A DNA stretch of 64,000 nucleotides. Source: Pleurodeles waltl (lineage: Eukaryota; Chordata; Amphibia; Caudata; Salamandridae). Below are positions 23,462 to 35,080 of the stretch, piece by piece (positions within the stretch are counted from its first letter, which is position 1; the number at the start of each line of letters is the position of its first letter). The notes beneath the pieces were generated by a model, which did no database searches, was not told the origin of the DNA, and saw only the letters and a program-made list of their open reading frames with translations. The stretch spans positions 62,001 to 126,000 of the forward strand of contig NW_027150015.1 in assembly GCF_031143425.1 (NCBI RefSeq). Direction: 5' to 3'. A program made the translations under genes and the position numbers.

Positions 23462-26302
23462 AGTCTTTAAAGTAAGCCCACAAACGCCCACAAACGCCGG
23501 TCGTCTATAAAGCATTACTGCAGGTAATTCTGTACCCTGCTAAATGAGGGTGGGTACTTATCAGAAGACCTTTGAGTGGAAAAATCCTTAGCCTAAGACA
23601 ATTTAGCAACTTTAGAAATCTTCTGAAATCCATATGTTGCAGGTGTAATCATAGCGAAAGCTTGGCGAAGTAATCATGGGAGTACATAATTTGCATAGGA
23701 CAGCCCCTTTTCAATCCTATTATTCTTCTGCAGTTTCCACGTAGCACTACTAGAGGGAAGCACTTAAACACAAATCCACAGAGAGGCTTTAAAAGTGGTT
23801 GCTGAACTACCTCTTGTTGGATTTTTATGAACCTATAGATTGGACGACTGGAATGACTGAGAGAATGAGTATTGAGAAATGATTGGCCTGTTTGATTGAT
23901 AGAAGGGATGCAAGATTTGAAAAGAAAACTACAAGATAAAAGTATTAAAACACAGATAATAGTTTAGATATAAGGTGAGTACTGACTAGTTTGTTATGCT
24001 ATGGTATGCTATAACATTGGCACTTTAAACATCCCAGTCATAGTTTGCAAACATTACAGTAAGCCAACACATGCCCAGGTTCTATATAGAGGATTACTAC
24101 AGGTAATTCTGTACCCTGCTAAATGAGGATGGGTACTTATCAGAAGGCCTTCAAGTGGAAAAATCCTTAGCCTAAGACAATTTGGCAACTTTAGAAATCT
24201 GCTGAAGACCATATGTTGCAGGTGGAATCAGAGCGAAAGCTTGGCAAAGTAAGCATGGGAGTATATAATTTGATTAGGACTGCCCCTTTTCAATCCTATT
24301 ATTATTCTGAAGTTTCCATGTAGCACTACTAGAGGGCAGCACTTGAACACAAATCCACAGTGAGGCTTTAAAAGTGCTTTCTGAACTACCTCTTGTTGGT
24401 TTTTTATGAACCCATAGATTGGAGGACTGGAATGTCTAAGGGAATGAGTATTGAGAAATGATTGAACTGTTTTATTTATAAAAGAGGTACAAGATTTGGA
24501 AGGAAAACTACAAGATAAAAGTGTTAAAGTACAGATAATATCTGAGAGATTAAATGAGTGTTATCTAGTCAGTAATGCTGTGCTATACCATTAGGACTTT
24601 ATACATCCCAGTCATACTTTGCAAACGTTACAGTAAGCCAACACATGCTCAGGTTCTATATAGATGATTACTACAGGTAATTCTGTGACCTGCTAAATGA
24701 GAGTGGATACTTATCAGAAGGCCTTTGAGTGGAAAAATCCTTAGCATTAGAAAATTTGTCAACTTTAGAAATCTGCTGAAGACCATATGTTACATGTGGA
24801 ATCAGAGCGAAAGCTTGGCAAAGTAAGCATGGGAGAATATAATTTACATAGGACAGCCCCATTTCAATCCTATTATTATTCTGCAGTTTCCATTTAGCAC
24901 TACTAGAGGGAAGCACTTGAACACAAATCAACAGAGAGGCTTTAAAAGTGGTTGCTGAACTACCTCTTGTTGGATATTTACGAACCTATAGATTGGAGGA
25001 CTGGAATGACTGAGGGAATGAGTACTGAGAAATGATTGGCCTGTTTGATTGATATAAGAGATGCAAGATATGAAAGGAAAATTATGAGATAAAAGTGATA
25101 AAACGCAATTAATAGCTGAGTGATAAGGTGAGTGCTGTCTAGTTTGTTATGCTATGGTATGCTATAACATTGGGACTTTAAACATCCCAGTCATAGTTTG
25201 AAAACTTTACAATAAGCCCACACATGCCCAGGTTGTATATAGAGGATTACTACAGGTAAATCTGTACCCTGCTAAATGAGGGTGGGTACTTATCAGAAGG
25301 CCTTCAAGTGGAAAAATCCTTAGCCTAAGACAATTTGGCAACTTTAGAAATCTGCTGAAGACCATATGTTGTAGATGGAATAAGAGCGAAAGCTTGGCAA
25401 AGTAAGCATGGGAGAATATAATTTGCATAGCACAGCGCCTTTTTCAATCCTATTATTATTCTGCAGTTTCCATGTAGCACTACTAGACGGAAGCACTTGA
25501 ACACAAATCCACAGAGAGGCTTTAAAAGTGCTTGCTGAACTACCTCTTGTTGGTTTTTTATGAACCTATAGATTGGAGGACTGGAATGACTGAGTGGATG
25601 TGTATTGAGAAATGATTGGCCTGTTTTATTTATAAAAAAGGAGTGCAAAAGTTGGTAAAAAAACTACAAGATAAATGTGTTAAAGCACAGATAATAGCTG
25701 AGAGATAAAGTGAGTATTGTCTAGTCTGTAATGCTATGCTATACCATTAGAACTTTATACATCCCAGTCATAGTTGGCAAACTTTACAGTAAGACCACAC
25801 ATGCCCATGTTCTATATAGAGGATTACTACAGGTAATTCTGTACCCTGCTAAATGAGGGTGGGTACTTATCAGAAGGCCTTCAAGTGGAAAAATCCTTAG
25901 CCTAAGACAATTTGGCAACTTTAGAAATCTGCTGAAGACCATATGTTGCAGGTGGAATCAGAGCCAAAGCTTGGCAAAGTAAGCATGGGAGAATATAATT
26001 TGCATAGGACAGCGCCTTTTTCAATCCTATTATTATTCTGCAGTTTCCATGTAGCACTACTAGAAGGAAGCACTTGGACACAAATCCACAGAGAGGCTTT
26101 AAAAGTGCTTGCTGAACTACCTCTTGTTGTTTTTTCATGAACCTGTAGATTGGAGGACTGGAATGACTGAGGGAATGAGTATTTAGAAATGTTTGACCTG
26201 TTTTATTGATAAAAGGGGTACAAGATTTGGAAGGAAAACTACAGTATAAAAGTGAGTTTACTGTGGTCTGGTCTGACATGTTGAGCTGTGCCAGGACTTT
26301 AA
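23462..26302. repeat. 565/577-bp satellite, segment 3
   Basis: Five monomers (block near 23691, 24270, 24846, 25422 and 26003) between the LINE 5' end and MITE M3. Some copies have lost the ATTTGCAT block (24270 and 24846 carry single changes). It ends at TAA (26300-26302), the left target copy of M3. Confidence 0.9.
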
Positions 26303-27226
26303 GGGGCATATTTATACTCCGTTTGCGCCGAATTTGCGTCGTTTTTCACGATGCAAATTCGGCGCAAAACTAACGCCATATTTATACTTTGGCGTTAGAC
26401 GCGTCTAGCGCCAAAGTATGAGGAAAGAGCGTAATTTTTTTGCGTGAACGCCTTCCTTGCGTTAATGAGATGCAAGGTAGGCGTTCCCATCTAAAAAAAT
26501 GACTGCGACGCAAATGCGTCGTATTTATACTCCCGGGCAAAAATCACGCCCGGGAGTGGGCGGGGCAAAAAACCCCGCATTTGCGCCGGATTTTAACGCC
26601 TGGGTCAGGGCAGGCGTTAAGGGACCTGTGGGCTCAAAATGAGCCCACAGCTGCCCTCCCATGCCCCCAGGGACCCCCCCTGCCACCCTTGCCCACCCCA
26701 GGAGGACACCCAAGGATGGAGGGACCCATCCCAGGGACATTCAGGTAAGTTCAGGTAAGTATAATTTTTTATTATTTTTATATATTTTTTTGGCATAGGG
26801 GGGCCTGATTTGTGCCCCCCTACATGCCTCAATGCCCAATGACCATGCCCAGGGGACATAAGTCCCCTGGGCATGGCCATTGGGCAAGGGGGCATGACTC
26901 CTGTCTTTACTAAGACAGGAGTCATGTAAATGGCGTCTGGGCGTCGTTAAAAATGGCGCAAATCGGGTGGAGGCGATTTTTTGGCGTCAACCTGACTTGC
27001 ACCATTTTAAGACGCCTTAACGCCATTTTCCCCAACGCCGGCGCTGCCTGGTGTACGTGGTTTTTTTCCACACACACCAGGCAGCGCCGGTCTGTTAGCG
27101 CCGACTAACGCCATTCAATAAATACGGCGCCCGCATGGCACTTCAGAATAGCGTTAGCCGGCCCAAAACTTTTTGACGCTAAACTGCGTTAGCGCAGTTT
27201 AGCGTCAAAAAGTATAAATACGGGCC
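26303..27226 (+). mobile_element. Harbinger-type MITE (M3), intact, TSD TAA
   Basis: 924 bp from GGGGCATATTTATAC to GTATAAATACGGGCC; these termini are imperfect inverted repeats (12 of 15). TAA flanks both sides (26300-26302 and 27227-27229). Removing the element restores ccaggactttaagtctagg, as seen uninterrupted near 29510. A 3-bp TAA target is typical of PIF/Harbinger. The interior is a chain of hairpins, for example ctttggcgttag/ctagcgccaaag, cccgggcaaaaatcacgcccggg, ttaacgcctg/caggcgttaa, cagcgccgg/ccggcgctg and gacgctaaactgcg/cgcagtttagcgtc. A tandem splice-donor-like motif lies at 26742-26760. Confidence 0.93.
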
Positions 27227-30200
27227 TAAGTCTAGGACTTTATACATCCCAATCTTATTTTTAAGTCTTTAAAGTAAGCCCACGAACGCCCATGGTCTAT
27301 AAAGGATTACTGCAGGTAATTCTGTACCCTGCTAAATGAGAGTGGGGTACTTATCAGAAGGCCTTCAAGTGGGAAAATCCTTAGCCTAAGATAATTTAGC
27401 AACTTTAGAAATCTACTGAAGACCATATGTTGCAGGTGGAATCATAGCGAAAGCTTCGCGAAGTAATCATGGGAGTATATCATTTGCATAGGACAGCCCC
27501 TTTTTCAATCCTATTATTATATTACAGTTTTCATGTAGCACTACTAGAGGGAAGCAAGTGAACACAAATCCACAGAGAGACTTTAAAAGTGCTTGCTGAA
27601 CTACCTCTTATTGGTTTTTTATGAACCTATAGATTGGAGGACTGGAATGACTGAGGGAATGAGTATTGAGAAATGATTGGCCTGTTTGATTGATAAAAGG
27701 GATGCAAGATTTGGAAGGAAAACTACAAGATAAAAGTGTTACAGCACAGAAAATAGTTGAGAGATAAGGTGAGTGTGGTCTAGATTGTTATGTTATGGTA
27801 TGCTATAACATTGGGACTTTAAACATCCCAGTCATAGTTTGCAAACTTTACAGTAAGCCCACACATGACCAGGTTCTATATAGAGGATTACTACAGGTAA
27901 TTCGGTACCCTGCTAAATGAGGGTGGGTACTTATCAGAAGGCCTTCAAGTAGAAAAATCCTTAGCCTAAGACAATTTGGGAACTTTAGAAATCTGCTGAA
28001 GTCCATATGTTGCAGGTGGAATCAGAGCGAAAGCTTGGCAAAGTAAGCATGGGAGTATATAATTTGCATAGGACAGCCACTTTTCAATCCTATTATCATT
28101 CTGCAGCTTCCATGTAGCACTTCTAGAGGGCAGCACTTGAACACAAATCCACAGAGAGGCTTTCAAAGTGCTTGCTAAACTACCTCTTATTGGTTTTTTA
28201 TGAACCCATAGATTGGAGGACTGGAATGAGTGAGGGAATGAGTATTGAGAAATGATTGGCCTGTTTTATTTATAAAAGGGGTGCAAGATTTGGAAGGAAA
28301 ACTACAAGATAAAAGTGTTAAAGCACAGATAATAGCTGAGAGATAAAGTGAGTGTTGTCTAGTCTGTAATGCTATTCTATACCATTGGGACTTTATACAT
28401 CCAAGTCATAGTTTGCAAACTTTATAGTAAGCCCACACATGCCCCGTCTCTATATAGAGGATTACTACAGGTAAGTCTGTACCCTGCTAAATGAGAGTGG
28501 GGTACTTATCAGAAGGCCTTCAAGTGGAAATATCCTTAGCCTAAGACAATTTAGCAACTTTAGAAATCTACTGAAGGCCATATGTTGCAGGTGGAATCAT
28601 AGCGAAAGCTTCGCGAAGTAATCATGGTAGTATATCATTTGCATAGGACAGCCCCTTTTTCAATCCTATTATTATATTGCAGTTTCCATGCAGCACTACT
28701 AGAGGGAAGCACGTGAACACAAATGCACAGAGAGGCTTTAAAAGTGCTTGCTGAAATACCTCTTATTGGTTTTTTATGAACCTATAGATTGGAGGACTGG
28801 AATGACTGAGGGAATGAGTATTGAGAAATGATTGGCCTGTTTTACTTATAAAAGGGGTGCAAGATTTGGAAGGAAAACTACAAGATAGAAGTGTTAAAGC
28901 ACAGATAATAGCTGAGATATAAAGTGAGTACTGTCTAGTCTGTAATGCAATGCTATACCATTAGGACTTTATACATACCAGTCATAGTTGGCAAACTTTA
29001 CAGTAAGACCACACATGCCCATGTTCTATATAGAGGATTATACAGGGAATTATGTACCCTGCTAAATGAGGGTGGGTACTTATCAGAAGGCATTCAAGTG
29101 GAAAAATCCTTAGCCTAAGACAATTTGGCAACTTTAGAAATCTGCTCAAGACCATATGTTGCAGGTGAAATCAGAGCGAAAGCTTGGCAAAGTAAGCATG
29201 GGAGAATATAATTTGCATAGGACAGTGCCTTTTTCAATCCTATTATTATTCTGCAGTTTCCATGTAGCACTACTGGAGGGAAGCACTTGAACACAAATCC
29301 ACAGAGAGGCTTTAAAAGTGCTTGCTGAACTACCTCTTGTTGTTTTTTCATGAACCTGTAGATTGGAGGACTGGAATGACTGAGGGAATGAGTATTTAGA
29401 AATGTTTAGCCTGTTTTATTGATAAAAGGGGTACAAGATTTGGAAAGAAAACTACAGTATAAAAGTGAGTTTACTGTGGTCTGGTCTGACATGTTGAGCT
29501 GTGCCAGGACTTTAAGTCTAGGACTTTATACATTCCAATCTTATTTTTCAGTCTCTAAAGTAAGCCCACAAACGCCCACAAATGTCCATGGTCTATAAAG
29601 GATTACTGCAGGAAATCCTGTACCCTGCTAAATGAGTGTGGGGTACTTATCAGAAGGCCTTTGAGTGGAAAAATCCTTAGCCTAAGGCAATTTAGCAACT
29701 TTAGAAATCTACTGAAGACCATATGTTGCAGGTGGAATCATAGCGAAAGCTTGGCGAAGTAATCATGGGAGTACATAATTTGCATAGGACAGCCCCTTTT
29801 TTCAATCCTATTATTATTCTGCAGTTTCCATGTAGCACTACTAGAGGGCTGCACTTGAACACAAATCCACAGAGAGGCTTTAAAAGTGCTTGCTGAACTA
29901 CCTCTTGTTGGTTTTTTATGAACCCATAGATTGGAGGACTGGAATGACTGAGGGAATGAGTATTGAGAAATGATTGGCCTGTTTTATTTATAAAAGGGGT
30001 GCAAGATTTGGAAGGAAAACTACAAGATAAAAGTGCTAAAGCGCAGATAATAGCTGAGAGATAAGGTGAGGGCTGTCTAGTTTGTTATGCTATGCTAAAC
30101 ATTAGGACTTTAAACATCCCAGTCGTAGTTTGCAAACTTTACAGTAAAACAACATATGCCCAGGTTCTATATAGAGGATTATTACAGGTAATTCTGCACC

Positions 30201-33200
30201 CTGCTAAATGAGAGTGGGTACTTATCAGAAGGCCTTCAAGAAGAAAAATCCTTAGCCTAAGACAATTTGGCAACATTAGAAATCTGCTGAAGACCACATG
30301 TTGCAGGTGGAATCAGAGCGAAAGTTGGCAAAGTAAGCATGGGAGTATATAATTTGCATAGGACAGCTTCTTTTCAATCCTATTATTATTCTGCAGTTTC
30401 CATGTAGCACTACTAGAGGGCAGCACTTGAACACAAATCCACAGAGAGGCTTTAAAAGTGCTTGCTGAACTACCTCTTGCTTTTTTATGAACCCATAGAT
30501 TGGAGGACTGGAATGACTGAGGGAATGAGTATTGAGAAATGATTGGCCTGTTTTATTTATAAAAGGAGTGCAAGATTTGGAAGGAAAACTCCAAGATAAA
30601 AGTGAGTCTACTGTGGTCTGGTCTGACATGTTGAGCTGTGCCATTACTTTAAGTCTAGAACTTTATACATCCCAGTCTTAGTTTTCAGTCTTTAAAGTAA
30701 GCCCACTAATGCCCACAAACACCCATGGTCTATAAAGCATTACTGCAGGTAATTCTGTAACCTGCTAAATGAGGGTGGGTACCGATCAGAAGGCCTTCGA
30801 GTGTAAAAATCCTTAGCCTAATACAATTTAGCAACTTTAGAAATCTGCTGAAGACCATATTTTGCAGGTGGAATCATAGCGAAAGCTTGGCGAAGTAATC
30901 ATGGGAGTACATAATTTGCATAGGAAAGCCCCTTTTTTCAATCCTATTATTATTCTGCAGTTTCCATGTAGCACTACTAGAGGGAAGCACTTGAACACAA
31001 ATCCACAGAGAGGCTTTAAAAGTGTTGCTGAACTACCTCTTGTTGGATTTTTATGAACCTATAGATTGGAGGATTGGAATGACTGAGGGAATGAGTATTG
31101 AGAAATAATTGACCTGTTTGATGGATAAAAGGGATGCAAGATTTGGAAGGAAAACTACAAGATAAAAGTGTTAAAGCGCAGATAATAACTGAGAGATAAG
31201 GTGAGTGCTTTCAAGTTTGTTATGCTATGGTATACTATAACCTTGGGACTTTAAACATCCCAGTCATAGTTTACAAACTTTACAGTAAGCCAACACGTGC
31301 CCAGGTACTATATAGAGGATTACTACAGGTAATTCTGTACCCTGCTAAATGAGGGTGGGTACTTATCAGAAGGCTTCAAGTGGGAAAATCCTTAGCCTAA
31401 GACAATTTGGCAACTTTAGAAATCTGCTGAAGACCATATGTTGCAGGTGGAATCAGAGCAAAAGCTTTGGCAAAGTAAGCATGGAAGTATGTAATTTGCA
31501 TAGGACAGCCCCTTTTTTCAATCCTATTATAAATCTGCAGTTTCCATGTAGCACTACCAGTGGGAAGCACTTGAACACAAATCCACAGAGAGGCTTTAAA
31601 TGTGCTTGCTGAACTACCTCTTGTTGGTTTTTTATGAACCCATAGATTGGAGGACTGGAATGACTGAGGTAACGAGTATTGAAAAATGGTTGGCTTGTGT
31701 TTTTTTTATAAAAGGGGTGCAACATTTGGAAGGAAAACTACAAGATAAAAGTATTAAAGCACAGATAATAGCTAAGAGATAAAGCGAATGTTGTCTAGTC
31801 TGTAATGCTATGCTATATCATTGGGACTTTATACATCCCAGTCATAGTTTGCAAAATTTACAGTAAGCCCACACATGCCCAAGTTCTATATAGAGGATTC
31901 TGTACCCTACTAAATGAGGGTGGGTACTTATCAGAGGCCTTCAAGTGGAAAAATCCTTAGCCTAAGACAATTTGTCAACTTTAGAAATTTGCTGAAGACC
32001 ATATGTTACATGTGGAATCAGAGCGAAAGCTTGGCCAAGTAAGCATGGGAGAATATAATTTGCATAGGACAGCCCCTTTTCAATCCTATTATTATTCTGC
32101 AGTTTCCATGTAGCACTACTAGAGGGCAGCACTGGAACACAAATCCACAGATAGGCTTTAAAAGTGGTTGCTGAACTACCTCTTGTTGGTTTATTATGAA
32201 CCCATAGATTGGAGGACTGGAATGACTGAGGGAATGAGTATTGAGAAATGATTGGTCTGTTTGATTGATAAAAGGGATGCACGATTTGGAAGAAAAACTA
32301 CAAGACAAAAGTGTGAAATTGCAGATAATAGCTGAGAGATAAGGTAAGTGCTGTCTAGTTTGTTAAGCTACATTATGCTATAACATTGGGAATTTAAACA
32401 TCCCAGTCATAGTTTGCAAACTTTACAGTAAGCCCACACATGCCTAGGGTCTATATAGAGGATTTCTACAGGTAATTCTGTACCCTGCTAAATGAGGGTG
32501 GGTACTTATCAGAAGGCCTTTGAGTGTAAAAATCCTTAGCCTAAGACAATTTGTCAACTTTAGAAATCTGCTGAAGACCATATGTAGCAGGTGGAATCAG
32601 AGCGAAAGCTTGGCAAAGTAAGCATGGGAGTATATAATTTGCATAGGACAGCCCCTTTTCAATCCTATTATTATTCTGAAGTTTCCATGTAGCACTACTA
32701 GAGGGCAGTACTTGAACACAAATCCACAGAGAGGCTTTAAAAGTGCTTGCTGAACTACCTCTTGTAGGTTTTTTATGAACCCATAGATTGGAGGACTGGA
32801 ATGACTGACGGAATGAGTATTGAGAAATGATTGGCCTGTTTTATTTATAAAAGGGGTGCTAGATTTGGAAGGAAAACTACAAGATAAAAGTGAGTCTATT
32901 GTGGTCTGGTCTGGTCTGGTCTGACATGTTGAGCTGTGCCAGGTCTTTAAGTCTAGGACTTTATACATCCCAGTCTTAGTTTCAATCTTTAAAGTAAATC
33001 CACAAACACCCATGGTCTATAAAGCATTACTGCAGGTAATTCTGTACCCTGCTAAATGAGGGTGGGTACCTATCAGAAGGCCTTCAAGTGGATAAATCCT
33101 TAGCCTAAGACAATTTAGCAACTTTAGAAATCTGCTGAAGACCATATGTTGCAGGTGGAATCATAGCGAAAGCTTGGCGAAGTAATCATGGGAGTACATA

Positions 33201-34694
33201 ATTTGCATAGGACAGCCCCTTTTTTCAATCCTATTATTATTCTGCAGTTTCCATGTAGCACTACTAGAGGGAAGCACTTGAACACAAATCCACAGAGAGG
33301 CTTTACAAGTGCTTGCTGAACAACCGCTTGCTGTTTTTTTATGAACCTATAGTTTGGAGGACTGGAATGACTGAGAGAATGAGTATTGAGAAATGATTGG
33401 CCTGTTTGATTGATAAAAGGGATGTAAGATTCAGAAGGAAAACTACAAGATAAAAGTGTTAAAGCACAGATAATATTTGAGAGATAAAGTGAATGTTGTC
33501 TAGTCTGTAATGCTATGTTATACCATTAAGACTTTATACACCCAAGTCATAGTTTGCAAACTTTACAGGAAGCCCACACATGCCCAGGTTCTATCTAGAG
33601 GATTACTACAGGTAATTCTGTACCCTGCTAAATGAGGGTGGGTACTTATCAGAAGGCCTTTGAGTGGAAAAATCCTTAGCCTAAGACAATTTGTCAACTT
33701 TAGAAATCTGCTGAAGACCATTTGTTACATGTGGAATCAGAGCGAAAGCTTGGCAAAGTAAGCATGGGAGAATATAATTTGAATAGGACAGCCCCTTTTC
33801 AATCCTATTATTATTCTGCAGTTTCCATGTAGCACTACTAGAGGGAAGCACTTGAACACAAATCCACAGAGAGGCTTTAAAAGTTGTTGCTGAACTACCT
33901 CTTGTTGGATTTTTATAAACCTATAGATTGGAGAACTGGAATGACTGACGGAATGAATATTGAGAAATGATTTGCCTGTGTGATTGACAAAAGAGATGCA
34001 ATATTTGGAAGAAAAACTACAAGACAAAAGTGTTAAAGCGCAGATAATAGCTGAGAGATAAGGTGAGTGCTGTATAGTTTGTTATACTATAACATTGGGA
34101 CTTTAAACATCCCAGTCATAGTTTGCAAACTTTACAGTAAGCCTACACATGTCGAGGTTCTATATAGAGGATTACTAGAGGTAATTCTATACCCTGCTAA
34201 ATGAGGGTGGGTACTTATCAGAAGGCCTTCAAGTGGAAAAATCCTTAGCCTAAGAGAATTTGGCAACTTTAGAAATCTGCTGAAGACCATATGTTGCTGG
34301 TGGAATCAGAGCGAAAGCTTGGCAAAGTAAGCATGGGAGTATATAATTTGCATAGGACAGCCCCTTTTCAATCCTATTATTATTCTGCAGTTTCCATGTA
34401 GCACTACTAGAGGGCAGCACTTGCACACAAATCCACAGAGAGTCTTTAAAAGTGCTTGCTGAACTACCTCTTGTTGGTTAATTATGAACCCATAGATTGG
34501 AGGACTGGAATGACTGAGGGAATGAGTATTGAGAAATGATTGGCCTGTTTTATTTATAAAAGGGGTGCAAGATTTTGAAGGAAAACTACAAGATATAAGT
34601 GTTAAAGCACAGATAATAGCTGAAAGATAAAGTGAGTGTTGTCTAGTCTGTAATGCTATGCTATACCATTAGGACTTTATACTTCCCAGTCATG
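27227..34694. repeat. 565/577-bp satellite, segment 4
   Basis: Thirteen monomers (block near 27485, 28068, 28637, 29212, 29779, 30353, 30917, 31493, 32061, 32640, 33204, 33781 and 34345). Spacing mostly alternates between about 565 and about 577 bp, pointing to a dimeric unit. A short tctgg expansion is present at 32907-32923. The segment ends at cccagtcat, in mid-monomer, where Harbinger copy 1 starts. Nothing else was seen in it. Confidence 0.9.
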
Positions 34695-35080
34695 TGGGCA
34701 TATTTATACTCCGTTTGCGCCGATTGTGCGTCAATTTTGACGCACAATCAGCGCAAACGTTGCCCCGTATTTAAACTTTGACGCCCGAGCCCGCGGTCGT
34801 CAAAATTCCGCTGTGTGAGTCATTTTTTGGATGCAACAACCCGTCCTGCATTAATGATATGCAGGGTATGCGTTCCCGTCCAAAAAATGACTTAAACGGC
34901 CGTGCGTCGTATTTATGCTTTTGCGCAAAAATGACACAAAGCCGGGAGGCGGAGCCAGAAAATGACGCGTCAAAATTTAACGCCTGGGTCAGGGCAGGCG
35001 TTAAAATGGGGCAAACACACCTGTATTTAATCAGAACACACAGAACAAACAGCAGAGCAGCAGAGCAGCAAAAGGGAGAC

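Noticed and set aside
32905..32925. tctgg short tandem expansion in the satellite
   Set aside because: Only three or four units in one monomer; a trivial slippage event.
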